Shown here in pieces: positions 1-12,026 of a stretch of DNA of 64,000 nt. This DNA comes from Haematococcus lacustris. Lineage: Eukaryota > Chlorophyta > Chlorophyceae > Chlamydomonadales > Haematococcaceae. Made by a program: the position numbers and the translations under genes. Position 1 is the first letter of the stretch, and the number at the start of each line of letters is the position of its first letter. The DNA lies in contig JASKMD010000017.1 in assembly GCA_030144725.1 (NCBI GenBank), positions 4,285,521 through 4,349,520 on the forward strand, in the 5' to 3' direction. Under the pieces are notes generated by a model that worked only from the letters and a program-made list of their open reading frames with translations, was not told the origin of the DNA and searched no databases.

Positions 1-1
1 G

Positions 2-394
2 TGGTCTCGACTCCACAACGTGTTTCATGTGTCCTTGGTGAAGCCCTATCGCACAGATGCTTCAGGGGCAGTGCCTGGGCTGGCTGGACCACCTCCTGTG
101 CAGTGGCTGGATGGAGAGCCCCAATACACAGTGGAGAAGGTGGTGGGCCACAGGCTGGAGCCCAGCAAAGGCAAGCGCAAGGGCAAGTGCAAGAAGAGAA
201 GGCTTGAGTTCCTGGTCAAGTGGCAAGGACACGGTGACGAGCATAACACTTGGGAGTTGAGCACTCAGCTGGTGGGCTGCCAAGAGCTGTTGGCCAGGTA
301 CCTGACAGAGCACAACCTGAGTGCCGAGGCTGAGGAGGCGGCTGATGGCGAGGCTGAAGCTAAGGATGATGTTATAGCTGAGACCCAGGCCTGA
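2..394 (+). CDS. Ty3/gypsy chromovirus Pol, C-terminal fragment (integrase tail + chromodomain)
   Basis: This frame is open from the window edge and ends at TGA 392-394. It starts with LHNVFHVSLVKPYR, the signature just after the integrase core of Ty3/gypsy Pol. A chromodomain follows: YTVEKVVGHR, then a basic linker rich in K and R, then FLVKWQGHGDEHNTWE. An acidic tail ends the protein. In chromoviruses this domain steers integration to marked chromatin. Protease, RT, RNase H and the catalytic integrase would lie left of the window. A purine tract and an LTR follow within 130 bp, as expected for the 3' end of the element. The visible part has no frameshift, so the element may be fairly young. 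Family assignment is firm; activity cannot be judged. Confidence 0.9.
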   Translation, partial: WSRLHNVFHVSLVKPYRTDASGAVPGLAGPPPVQWLDGEPQYTVEKVVGHRLEPSKGKRKGKCKKRRLEFLVKWQGHGDEHNTWELSTQLVGCQELLARYLTEHNLSAEAEEAADGEAEAKDDVIAETQA

Positions 395-503
395 TGGTAG
401 AGGCATAGTTGGAACTCAGACACCTAGCGCTAGTGTGGGCGCAAGTGATGGCACAATGTGCCTGAGCGGGGCAACACCACAGTGGTCAGCTGAGGACAGC
501 TGA

Positions 504-519
504 GCCAGGTGGGGGGGAA
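504..519 (+). other. Polypurine tract of the gypsy element
   Basis: A G-rich purine run (AGGTGGGGGGGAA) sits immediately 5' of the LTR, the position where plus-strand DNA synthesis is primed in LTR retrotransposons. Confidence 0.7.
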
Positions 520-691
520 TGTTACGTGACCATGTAAGGCTAAGCTAATGCCGGTTGAAAGATCTGGATCTCCCCTGTGAGAAGTGTGATGTGGTGAGGT
601 GATCTGAGGCCGGGTTCGATTCCCGGGCAGACTTCCTGACAACGCCCAGTCTGTCATGGAGAACTCTGTCACCGCCACTCATCACGCAACA
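520..691 (+). mobile_element. 3' LTR of the Ty3/gypsy element (172 bp)
   Basis: The LTR begins TGTTACGTGA and ends TCACGCAACA. These ends are inverted repeats with 9 of 10 matches and carry the TG...CA termini of LTR retrotransposons. It lies directly after the purine tract and about 125 bp after the Pol stop. At 172 bp it is short. The 5' LTR is outside the window, so pair identity (insertion age) and the target duplication cannot be checked. Confidence 0.85.
610..626 (+). promoter_or_regulatory. tRNA T-arm / Pol III B-box-like hairpin inside the LTR
   Basis: CCGGG-TTCGATT-CCCGG forms a perfect 5-bp stem with a 7-nt loop. It contains GGTTCGATTCC, an exact match to the B-box consensus GGTTCGANNCC. 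No acceptor stem or convincing A-box pairs around it, so this is not a whole tRNA gene. Confidence 0.55.
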
Positions 692-1084
692 CTATAAGTC
701 CAAGCTGTCGAGCTATGGCATTGCCCTCTAGTATGGGGGGAGGTGGGCTCATTGCCACATTGCCGCATCCGCTTTCCGATCCGACTGCTGCTTCCGACGC
801 GCATGCTCATGTAGAGCAGCCTAAGCGGCGCGGGCGGTCGAAGCGATGACTGCATGCCTCGCTGTGGCTCGAGTTTAAATTGGTAACTTTGAAGCATTGC
901 TGTGCACGGCCTACTGACTGCATAACTATTCTGGATGGGTCAAGGGTAGCTGGCCGGGTTGGCTACATTGTGAGCCATCTAACATAGTTTTTGGCGTAGT
1001 GAGTGCGGAGTTACAGCCGTCCTACTAATAAGGGTCGGTTTCCTGTCATTTTTTGTTAGTTGGGGTCGCCCGATACACATGTCA
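692..1084. other. Gap between the LTR and Fanzor copy A
   Basis: I see no convincing coding frame, RNA gene or repeat. On the minus strand it is the 3' flank of Fanzor copy A, where a guide-RNA segment would be expected in this family, but I found no match to the tails of copies B-E. Confidence 0.4.
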
Positions 1085-2640
1085 CTATCGCTGCCGCTGG
1101 TGCCGCCGCTGCCACTTCCGCAGCAGGCCTCTGTCGCGCACGTGCACCCATTCCTGGCCCACTCTGCCTGGGTTAGGCATGGCTGGGCGGCCCAGCCAGC
1201 TGCTGAGCTCGCGAGGGCGGCCCAGCCCGGCTGCAATGCGGGCGATGTTCAGCGCGGCTGACACGTCTCGGTCGTAGAACCTGCGCTTAATGACATTGCT
1301 TGTAGAGCACATCAAGCCCCGGATCCGGGACCGCGTCGCCATGCTGCGCACCGGGTACAGCCACCTGCAGGGCGACATGTGTCAATGCTCACTTGTAAGA
1401 TCCTTCCTTGCCAAACCAAGTGTAAAGTCAAGCCATGTGTAGCCTGAGCAGTGCAGGGCACAGTCTAGACAGCTATGTAATGACTCTACTCCTACAGTGC
1501 GAATGCATCTGAGGTCTCTCACCTGAAGGACTCAGCCTGACCTGCCACCACGTTGGTGCGGGCAGAGCTGACCCGACTGGTCCCGAACTCATGCACCAGC
1601 ACCACACGCCCGGGGAACTGCTTGCATGCCTCCCGTCGCATCTGCTTGACAGGCACACCCCTGCTGCCAATGCTGCCACTGCCGCTGAAGCCTGCTGCCC
1701 CATAGGCCAGGGCCAGGGGGCGACCTGTGGCAGCCGAGTTGCAGCGTACCTTGGCACCCTTGACAGTCTGCAGTCACAAGGAGAGACACATTGTGAGCTC
1801 AGGTCAAGCCATGGCAAAGACTAGCATTGTGAGCACACACACTGGCACACTGGCACACTGGGGTACGGCCTACTCACCTCAGCTTAGAACTTGGACACCG
1901 TGCGCTGCTTGCCTCCGTACAGCCGGAACCTGGCGTTGGACCAGCGCCGCTTGGACAGCTCGGCCCACATGGCGGGCCAGGTCACCAGCGTCGTGTCAGC
2001 GTACTCGCGGTACCGCTGCAGCGAGGCGGTGTAGTTGGAGACTTGCGACAGTAGATCTTGCTGAGGCTTGATGCCGGCCGTCCAGACCTTGGACTCCTTG
2101 GCGTGTTCTGTGATGCCGCTCTGCCGGCAGTACTGCCCCGCAGTCAGGCTGCGCTGCCACACGGACTTCACAGCTCCGGAGGGGTACCGCTCCTCGTGGG
2201 CCACTGTCGCCATGTTCGTCTTCCCGGGGTCGCAGCCCAGCCAATGGGCGTCCAGGTGCGCCAGCGGGTTGACAGCGCCCTCCTCCTTGCCCATGCGAGG
2301 CAGCTCGCCCGGCGGCTCTGCTGGCTTGGGGCGGATGAACATCAGGCTGATAGCGACTCCGTCAGTGTGCACCACCTGCACGAATTTCTGCCCGACGTTG
2401 GGCCGGACGGCTGCGAGGTTGGGCAGGAAGGCGTCCCACCGTCAACATCAGCCACCACAACACACTTAAAATCACCTAGAGACCATCAGTCAATGGTGCC
2501 ACAAGCAATCTGCCTCAAACAATCTTCCACCACCAACCTGCCACAATCAAAGCAATGGCTGACCTGATTTACTTACGACCTGAGAAAGCTGGGTCCCACA
2601 ACATGTCGAAGTGTACTCACAACGCAAGTTTCCTAGGATT
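1085..2640 (-). CDS. Fanzor-like (eukaryotic TnpB homolog) RNA-guided nuclease, copy A
   Basis: Three exons can be phased. One runs from about 2443 to 1878, the second is 1767-1523, and the third is 1364-1085; junctions have GTGAGT/GTGAGA donors and CTGCAG acceptors and stay in frame. The RuvC triad is present: LGCDPGKTN (first Asp), VVLVHEFGTSRVSS (Glu) and FYDRDVSAALNI (last Asp). The segment TDGVAISLMF before RuvC-I is also typical of Fanzor. A short further exon (FDMLWDPAF, about 2577-2615) probably precedes. The rest of the N-terminus is not found before the next gene, so the 5' end may be truncated. One in-frame TAA (1884-1886) lies just before the first donor; without it the gene would be open. 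The copy is therefore either recently inactivated or the TAA is an error. Fanzors are known RuvC nucleases guided by an RNA from the 3' region; activity here is inference. Confidence 0.8.
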
Positions 2641-2811
2641 TAAACCAGCAGTCTCACACAGTCACTCAGTCACATACTAACCCTATCAATTCGGTTTTGG
2701 CAGTGCGGGGTTTGAGGTATATCCGGTAGCTAGCAATGGTCAGCACTCAGGTGAGCAGCGCTTCTGCCGTTTCTTGGCGCGACTCTACACAGGAAACTGA
2801 CGTCGACGCAA

Positions 2812-4437
2812 ATGCCTCCCATACACTTGGCGCAGAGCTGCCACGAAGCCGCAATCACCACCATTTACTTCGCCATCGACGTAAGCATGTCATATCCACC
2901 TCTTCCCCTCTTTCCCTGCCTTATCGTCTGCCACCTCTTCCTGCAGGCCCCTTCCTTGGAGTTCCCTGCCAGGTTCATCACCTTCACACGCGGTGAAGAC
3001 CCGCCCTTGTGGTTCAAGAGATGTGGCACGGGCCTGCAGCAGGCGTATGTTCCTCAAGACTATCACATTGGCGGAATTGTCGTGGAATGTGAGAAGGCAG
3101 GGTGGAGTGGGGCATGGCAGTGTAGGGTATAGCGACATGGTGCGTGGGGGTAGAGCGGGATGGTGCGTGGGGGTGGCACCGCGTCATGCATGGTGAGGGT
3201 GGAGGGTTGATGCCTGGTAGGTCTATAAGTGGAAGGACACAGGACATGTGACAGTTTGTAGCCACCTGCCTGGCTGGGCCTGCTGCACATGCAGGTGCCG
3301 GGCAGCTGGACCCAGACAACGGAGTGGTTCCCGCTAATCTCGAAATGTTTGCGCAATACCTGTTACAGGCTTTGAGCCCCCTCCCAGACTGCCTGGGGCC
3401 CGAACCTCCCCCAGTGCAGCTGGCCTTCACCTGCATGAGGTGAGTGCTTGGTTAGGCGGCCAGCTCCTCACTGCCCTCCGGACCCCGCCCATGCCCACAC
3501 CCACACCCACACCCCAGCCCCACCTCTGCCCCGCCCCTACCCCTGCCCCTAGTTTTGCCTTGCCCCCTGACCTGCTTGTGCCTGCAGCAAGCACGGCTGG
3601 CTGAAGTTCAAGCTGACAGGCATGGGTTACCAGCCCTCAGTGCTGGCTGAGCTGCAGCCTGGAGGGGATCTGATGGAGCTGAGCATGGAAGACTTCCAGG
3701 CCCTGGCAGGGGACCAGGGCAGCAGGTGGCAGCACACCTTCATGGCAAAAGGTGCAGGCAATGGAGGGGCCGGGTGTATGGAGGGGTCCAGGTGACCAGG
3801 GAGGGCAAGCAGCAGGGCAGTGGGGTGGTGCCTGACCTAATCATGTCGGCGGGTTGTGTGATAGGGTTGTCAGTCGTTCAGTCAGCTTGCCGTACTGGCT
3901 TCACTGGCTTCACAGGCCGAGCTTTCATAACTTCGCTCCCTTCTTTCTGATGCTATGATAGAGCAAAGCCTGACGGGGAGAGGCCTCAGGGGCAGGGGCC
4001 TCCTCCCTCCCTCCTGCTTCATATGGGGCCCTAGGGGCCTCTACCTGGCTTGCTCCTCCTGCCCACAGGTGCATATCAAGTGGGACATCCTGCCTTGTTT
4101 CCACCCTCCCACCTTGTTGCCTCCCTCCCTTTACCCTGCCTGCAGGTGCCTATCAGCTGGACATCGATGGCAACCTTCAGCCTGCTCGCCTTGTCACCCT
4201 ACTGGCCTTCATGCGCCATTTGCTGGGCCTGGCGCACCCTCAGCCTCCAGCCCCCAGCCCCTCTGGCCGCCTCAGCAGCCTTGCACGCAACAGCCAGGAC
4301 AGGGCAGCCACACCATCACCCACTGCTCCTACTGCCGTCACCGCCGCCACCACCTACCGGGCAGCAGGGCAGCCCACGACCAACAACATCAGCAATGCCA
4401 CGCGCACACCTCCACCATCTCCGGGGGTGCAGCCAGG

Positions 4438-4476
<39 letters not shown>

Positions 4477-7400
4477 CTCTGGCAGGATGGGGTCAGGGCC
4501 ACACCATTCAGGGCAGCAGCAGCAGCAGCAGCAGCAGCAGCGTCCATCTGGGCTGCAGTCAGGGGCACAGCTGAAGGGACGTCAGCCTTCCCCCTCCCCA
4601 GGCAAGCGCAAGCAACGAGGCCTGCCTCAAGATGAAGAGCAGCAGCAGCAGCGGCAGGAGGAGCAACAGCAGCGCCAGGAGGAGCAGCAGCAGCAGCAGC
4701 AAGGCAAGACGCAGAAGAAGGGGCAACGGCGCAGCGGTCAGCAGCAGCAAAGGCAGCGGCAACAGCAGGAGCAGGAGCAGCCGGGGCGACAGGGGCAGGG
4801 GCAGAGGCAGGAGGGGCAGAGCCCACGAGCAGGCAGGCGAGCTGGGCAAGCAGCAGATCACCAGGGTGAGGTGGGAGAGCTGCACCAGCGCCGACTGTCA
4901 TTTGAGCAGGTGTCAGGCCAAACAGGGCTGACAGGGGAGGGGGCAGGGGCTGACAGGGGAGCGGGCCTGCGAGGTGACAGCACCAGGCATGGCTTGCAAA
5001 GCGAGCACCAGCAGGCGGAGCAGGGGCAGCAGGGGCAGGTGCGGCAACAGGGCCAGGACAGGCCTCTTGGGCAGGAGAGGCAGGAGGGGCGGCAGGGGCA
5101 GCAGGGGCAGGCGGGGCAGCAGGGGCAGGAAGGACAGGCCCAGCACAGCCCCCGCCCCAGGCGCTCACCTCGAGCCCACCGGGTCGCCCTCCCCGCCAGT
5201 CCCCTGCCGGCTGACCAGGTGGTGGTGGACCTGACAGGGGAGGGTGAGGAGGCTGAGCGGCAGCCTGGCCCGGCTCTGACCCCGCACCTCCTGGCTGCAG
5301 GACCCACAGGGGCAGCAGCAGGGGCAGCAGCAGCAGGGGCAGCAGGGCCACCAGGGGCAGAGGCTGAGGGCCTAGGGGGTGCAGGGGCTGCGGGGGCTCC
5401 CCCGCCCTCCCCTGCTCATGGCCACCCCTACTTTATGCTGCCGGCCTCCCCCCCTCACCCCTTGGCTGCCAGCGCTGACTGGCTGGTGGCTACTCAGGTA
5501 CTGGAAGAGCTGGGGCCTGAGGAGTCCTCCAAACATCCCACCAGCTGCCAAGGCCAGCTGCCTACCAGCTTCCAGGGCCAGCTGCCTACCAGTTTCCAGG
5601 GCCAGCTTCCTGCCAGCTTCCAGGGCCAGCTTCCTGCCAGCTTCCAAGGTCAGCTGCCTGCCTGCTGGCGCACATCATCGGCACTTGGTTCCTTGGAGGG
5701 CAGTGGTGAAGGAGGGAAGGAGTTGGTGAGGGGCAGCAGTGACGAGCAGCAAGGCGTGCAGTGGGCAGGGGGCCAGCAGGAGGCCAGGGCAGCAGCACAG
5801 GCTAGGGCACTGCAGGAGGTGATGTTGAGGGTGTTTGAGGGAGGAGGGGAGGTGGAGGTGGAGGTGGCAGAGGTGGCCATCCAGGAAGGGGCAGGGGGGC
5901 CTCCTGAAGCAGGCAACTGGGAAGGGGAGGAAAGACAGGCAGTGGCAGGCAGGGAGGAGGCAGGGGGGGTGTCACTAGGCGCTGCCATGCAGGATGGGAC
6001 GCAGCTCTTAGATGATGAGGCAGAGGGGGGCCTGATGGGCCCTGGGGCTCCTTTGACAGGTTTGGACAGCCCCTGCCCAGCCCCAGCTCCAGCTGCTGAC
6101 CCAGCCCTGACCCCAGCACCACCTCCACCATCACCTCACTTGCCCCCTGCCCCAGCAAACGGCCACATTGCTGCTGAGGCAGACGTTGAGGTGGCAGGCT
6201 GGACAGCCGGGCCCGCTGCCCAGGCCGCTGAATCTGCCATGGCAGCAGCTGCAGCAGCCCCAGTAGATGCAGCAGCTGCCTGGCTTACTGCTCCTGCGGC
6301 TGCTGCTGGTGCCGCTGCTGCTCCCTATGCAAGCGAAGCCCTTCATAGCACAGCTGCTGAAGGGCAGCCACGCTCATGCACGCATGGCCAGAGCAGCAGC
6401 CCACCCCTGCACTCTCCTCACCTGACCCCCAAACCAAATCCCACTGCAGCCCTTAGCCACGCTGCCAATTCCCTCTTGGCCCAACAGGGGAGGGAGGTGG
6501 CGGACATGATCATGGCGCAGCTGCAGCTGGGACACCCAGCCCCCTCCTCCACCCTGCCCCCCACCCCACAGCAGTCACCTAGGGGTGGGCATGCAGCTGC
6601 AGAGCAGGTTACAGCTGCTGGCAGGGCCCCTCCCCTGGACCCCGACCCTGCCACCGCCTTAGCCAGCGTCCCTGAGGACCTTGCTTACGCCCCTGACCCT
6701 GAGGCCCCAGCCCCAGCCCCAGCCCCAGCCCCAGCCCCAGCCCCAGCCCCTCATGAGCCTCATTGGCATCAAGGGGGTCCCCCTGCTGCTCCAGAGGGGC
6801 TTATGCCCTCCCCCCCAGCACCAGGACCCCATGCCAATCGCAGTGCAGTATCACCTGCTGTGAACTCTGCCTTGTGTCACACCCCTCCCTTTCAAGGTCA
6901 CACTCCCGCACATGCAAGTCCATCCAGTCCAGCCAGCACCCACCCAGTCCAGCCTACTGCAGCAACATTCCATGGCCACAGCAGGTCAGCAGCAGGTCAT
7001 GCCAGTGGTGTCACAGCAGTGATGCCAGGGGCTAAGGCAGCAGGGGCAGCAGCAGCAGCAGGGGCAGCAGCAGCAGCAGGGGCAGCAGCAGCAGGTGTAG
7101 CAGCAGCAGCAGAGGGTGGTGACCCTGCCACCTTCTCCCAGGCAGCATATGGCACTGAGGTTGCTCCGGCAGAAGCAGCAGGGTGGGTGGGGGAGGGGCA
7201 GGGGGTCAACACACACCCTGCCGGTCTGGTAGGCAGAAAGGGTGCCAGGGGCCAGCGGAGGACCCCGCAGGGTGACCCTTCCCCTCCCACCCTCATCACC
7301 ACCACCACCACCGCTACCATCACCATGTCCCACTACATCCAACGCCCTCACACAGCAGCTGCATCTCCCACGGCCCCTGCTGCCCTCGCTGCCCCTGAGG

Positions 7401-10400
7401 CCTCTCCTGCCAGCGCTGCCACCGCTGCCCCTGCTGCCCCTGCTGCCAGCCTAGCCCCTGGCGTCCCTGACCTCCCCCAGGGGCTGCCCAGCACTCCACG
7501 GCCTGCCACTGACGGCAGCGTGGCAGGCAGGCAGGCAGTAGGGCAAGGCAGCAGCGTCCGCAAGCGTGCAGCAGCAGGCAGGCCAGCGGCGTCACACATG
7601 TCCACACCGACTGCACCGCCGACTGCTCCCGGGCTGCTGGCTGGGGGCACACACACTGGTGCTGCGGCAGGGACTGGAGGGGCAGCAGAGGTGGGAGGGG
7701 CAGCAGGGGCAGCAGGGGTCACACCCACTGGCCAGTTTGCTGTGGGCCTGGTGGGCAGCCCTAGCCCTAGCCCTGGCCCAGGATCAGGGTCAGGTGTGTC
7801 AGGGTCAGGAGAAGCCCGGCCCCTCAGTGAGGCAGGTAGGGCGGGGAAGAGACTGCGCAGCATGGCCTCCTCCTCCCCCTCCCCCTCCCCTGCCCCTGCC
7901 CCTGCCCCTGCCCCTGCCCCTGCTCAGTCGCCACCAGGGTTGCCAAGCTGGGGTGGACACTCTCGCCACCCCCAACCCCTACCCCACTCCCCTTTGGGCA
8001 CCCTCCCCTCACCTAACGCCTCGATAACACGCAAGCATGCACTCTCCCCTGACCCTGCCCTTACACACGGACCACCCGCCCCTCCTCACCCCCACCAGCC
8101 CCATGCAGCCCCATGCAGCCCCATGCAGCCCCATGCAGGCCACACTGCCTCCACCCACCCCTACCCACCCGCCCCTGGTCCAGCTAGCCAGCTCCCTTCC
8201 CTCTCCCCCCCCGCGCACAGCACTGCTGCTGCTGTCGCCCCCCCCTCCCCTTCCCCCTCCCCCTCCACCCCCCTGGCAACCAGCAGGCAGCCCCCTGACG
8301 CCAGTGGGGCCAGCACAGCAGCCTGGGTCAGCCCACCCAGCGCCCCCCCTGCTGCTGACCAGCCCCGGCCCACCGTGGCATCACCCACCAAGCGCTCACG
8401 CACCATCAGCCTGAACCCTGAGGGCGCCAGCCCCCCCCGCCCCGCGCCCCTGCACACCCAGCTTGCAACCCAGGTGGCCGCACCCGCACCTGCCCCCCTG
8501 CCTGCCCCCCTGCCTGCCCCCCTGCCTGCCCCTTTGCCTGCAGCAAATCCTGGCAGTAGAACCGAGGTGCCGGCAGGGCCAGGGGCAGCGGGGCATGCGG
8601 AGCAGCAGGCAGGGGAGGCGGCGGGGTCCTCGGCACCAGGCAGGTCCCCTGGGGGGGGCAGCCGCCAGGGTTTGGGAGGGCAGGGGGGTGGTGGTCAGGC
8701 CCTGGGGCAACAGGCAGCCCCCCCTGCTGCTGCCTCGCCCCATGGGCCAGCCAGCCTCTGCCCCCCCTCCCCTGCTGCTGCCCTGCCAGCCCAGCACATT
8801 GGCCGTCTACACCCCAGCCCGCACCAGCCGCCCCCTCCAGTGCAGCAGACCCCACAGCAGCAAGCTGAACCAGCCCAGCCCAAGGCCGGGGGCAAGAGGC
8901 CCAGGGGGGGCAAGAAGGCGGCTGCCCAGGCTCAGCTCGACCCCACCTTGACTGTGGCTCCAGCACAGCCTTCGCCGCGCCCTGGCAAGCCTAAGCAGGC
9001 CACTGCAGGCAAGACTGCTGTCAAGGCGGCACAGCAGCAGCAGCAGCAACAAGGGCTACATCCGCTGCAACAACAGCAAGGGTCGCCGCCACCGCCGCCT
9101 CAGGGGCAGGGGCAGCAGCAGCAAGTGGTGCAGCAGGCACCACCGCAACAGGCACAGCAGTTGCCCCAGTCCTTCTCTCCCGAGCAGCAGCAGCCTGGCC
9201 CGGCTCACCACCAGCCTCCTCCACCTCAGGGCCTAGCAGCTGTGCAGGCAGCAGGGGGTGGGGCGTCAGCTCACCTTGCCGCCCCCACCCTTGCCGCCAC
9301 AGCAACGACAGTAGCCTACCCCCTCCCTGACCCCGACCCTCACTTAGACACTGCCGCTGCTGCTGCCGCCGCTGCTGCTGTGGCCGCAGCCCTGGCCAGC
9401 CCCTGCGCCCCCCACCACCTGTTAGGTGCTCTCAGCCTGGACAGCTGCAGCGCCGGGCAGCAGCCCCTGCCCACACCCCTCCCCCCCTGCCCCCATGATG
9501 GCCTCAGGCAGACCTTGGCTACGCCCCTGCTGCCTGGACAGTGGCAGCAGCAGCAGCAGCAGGAACAGCAGCAGCAGCAGCACCACGCTGAACAATACCT
9601 GCAGCAGCAGCAGCAGCAGCCACACCCACCCCACTGGGCCCTGCACCACCATCCCCTGCATCCCCCTCAAGGGCTGGAGGTTGTGCTGCTCCAGCTGCTG
9701 CAGAACCAAAGGGAGGAGCGCTGGCAGCAGCACCAGCAGCACCAGCAGCTGCTGGCAGCCAATGCCAGCCTAGTGCAGCAGCTGAGCAGCCTGGGGCAGG
9801 GGCAGCACCACCTCCAGCGCCACCACACACCAGGGCTGCACCGGACCACACCTCAGGCTGCCAGGCACCACCCACCCCCACCCTCACCCCAGCCGCCTGC
9901 CCACTCTCCCCACCCAGCGCCCCATCAGCCTCCCCACCCTACTACCAGAATGGCTGGGGCGGGGTCAGCAGGAGCCTCTGGGCTGGCCAGGGAGGGGCAG
10001 CCCCCTCTACCTGGTCACCCCACACACCCCAGCAGCAGCCCTCTTCCCCCTCAGCCAGCTCCCCACCTCCCCCCACCTCGCAGCAGCGGCCAGACCAGCC
10101 CACACCCTCTGACCTCCCTGCCGGCAGCCCCGCCGGGGTCAGCAGGGGGCCTAGGGCTCCCTGCCCACCCCTCTCCACCCCTCCCCCCTCCCTCTCACCC
10201 TCCCCCTGCCAGCCTACTGGCCGACCCCAGGCTGAACCCCAGGGCCTCCCCTGTGACCCCCCCATCTTTAGGAGCCCCCCCCCCCCTTGCTGCCACACAC
10301 ACATCTGCACTCCCCCTGCCTTCCGCAGCAGAAGCTGTGAGCGGTGCGGCTGCAGCAGCTGCACCAACCTCCTCGCCCCTCCTGTCTGCTGCAGCGAGCC

Positions 10401-11260
10401 CGGGCCCTCAAACACCACTGGCTGGCGAGGAGCAGCAGCAGCAGCAGGGCCAGCAGCAGCAGCAGCACGAGCCAGGTCGTGAGGAGGGGTGTAGGCCACA
10501 TGCCCAACAGGAAGGACTGGCGCAGCAGCATGGGCAGGGGCAGCAGGAGGCAGGGCACGAAGATGGGCAAGGTCAGGATCAGGCGCAGGGGCAGCAAGGG
10601 GGTGAGGCAGCAGGCAGGCCGCACACCTCCTCACCTCAGGAGCTGCAGCCAGAAGCAAGGGTGGATGGGGAGGAGGGGAGGAGGGCATCCTGCCACTGGC
10701 CCCATCTGCCTGCAAACCCTGGCCTTGATTCCCTTGCCCCTCATGGCAGCCAGGGCAGCCATGAGGCCCATGCGTTGCTGCACCAGGACCCTCTCCATGC
10801 TTCCAGCCCTGCTGCCGCGGCTGCTGACCTGGCAGGGCTGGTGGGCGGGGCGGGAGGGGTCACGGGGGGGCTGAGCCGGGTGGAACAGGATGCCATCCAG
10901 GTCATAGTGCGGAGCCTGTGTGGCGACGACCTGTGTTGTGCGGTGCGGGCCATCCTTGAGCACTACCGGGGTTGGCAACTAGCCGGGCACCAACATCCAT
11001 CGGCAGTGCAGGCTACGGCAGCGGAGTTTCTGCGGTTGGAGCGCGCAGCATTTAGCAGGGGGCTTGATCGCGGCATGCGAGATACCCGGTTCGAGTCCGG
11101 CCTGGCTGCGCCGGTTTCTGAGCGGTTACGGGCAGATCAAGGCAGGCCGCTAGTTAACTCGCAGGATCGGGAGCGCATTCAGGCAGAGGCCCAAATCGCA
11201 GCCACAGCTGTCGCCGCCCACTTTGCCACGCTGTCGCCGCACGAGAATGGCAACGTGTGA
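2812..11260 (+). CDS. Giant low-complexity protein (about 2,555 aa), member of an unnamed paralogous pair
   Basis: Five exons join in frame: 2812-2880, 2947-3088, 3262-3439, 3588-3751 and 4146-11260, with GTAAGC/GTGAGA/GTGAGT/GTGCAG donors and YAG acceptors. The first 210 residues are ordinary sequence with the blocks RFITFTRGEDPPLW and GWLKFKLTGMGYQPSV. I do not recognise a named domain. The remaining 2,300 residues are disordered: polyQ runs near 4438-4700, an eight-residue GQLPxSFQ repeat (about 5560-5660), PA-rich stretches and H/Q-rich parts near 9540-9900. The last 130 residues regain normal composition. A 237-aa paralog on the minus strand at 24770-26090 has the same intron positions and phases but no long tail. 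That supports the N-terminal block as the conserved module. Start at ATG 2812 follows the paralog; the frame is open a little further upstream. Function unknown. Confidence 0.75.
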
Positions 11261-12026
11261 AGTTGTATTCATGGGCCAGGTCGTCATGCTTCATGCAGAT
11301 GCCCGCCGGATGCGGCAGCTTGATTGCCCTCGTCCATGTGTAGGGTGTTAAGCATGATGCACATCGTTATGGGTACTGGACGTTTCAAACCTTTTGTTGC
11401 GCTTGTTGGTTACACCGCTGGGAGGTTGCCCATTGAACGTAGGGGTATAGTGCAGGACTGGACAGTGAGGCCCTCACTGAGGGCCGAGGCTGAGAAGTGG
11501 GTCGGGGTCCATGCCGTAATGGTACTTTGGACAGGTTTGGTGCGGTCAACCCGGAATGCGATGAGGTACCTGGGTAATTGCGGCAAACCCACGTGTGGGC
11601 TATGCAGGGTAACCCGAAGCGACCGACGCTGTACCTGCGATGGGGCTGCACTTGTTTTCGGTGTGTATTGGGCAAGTTGCAACAACTCGCGTCACCCCGC
11701 GCCACACCGATATCTTTCCCAATAAGAAATAGCCAGGGCGTTCCTGTTCATTTGAGTCTGAGTGCCATTCCCAGCAAAAGTGGACCCAGCCGAGAACACG
11801 CCATCAGCCATCTCATAATGGACTCTGCTCTGCAGGGAGCTAGAACTCACAGCTGCTGACTCACTATGTGGGTGCCACAGGGTCTGCGCAAGCTGTGATC
11901 TGCGGTGAGCTTGCAGCCTGCAGCTGGCAAGGGCTGCAGCCTACAGCCCTGCACACCTGCAGCCTTCCAGTTACCATCTTCTGCCCTGGCCTACGTCTTG
12001 ACCTTCCTTGCTGCAGGGTGTCAGTC
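11261..12026 (+). other. 3' flank of the giant gene and spacer to the membrane-protein gene
   Basis: I find no convincing exon or RNA gene here. It probably holds the 3' UTR of the upstream gene and the promoter and 5' UTR of the next one. A frame starting at ATG 11868 is open into the first exon of the next gene, so a longer N-terminus there is possible. Confidence 0.4.

Noticed and set aside
600..640. A tRNA gene at the T-arm
   Set aside because: No acceptor stem complement to GCAGACT, no anticodon arm, and no clear A-box upstream.
4389..5351. Long antisense frames across the giant low-complexity gene
   Set aside because: They are the reverse reading of CAG/GGGGCA-rich sequence (polyA, polyL, AP). 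The plus frame is fixed by four upstream exons in phase.
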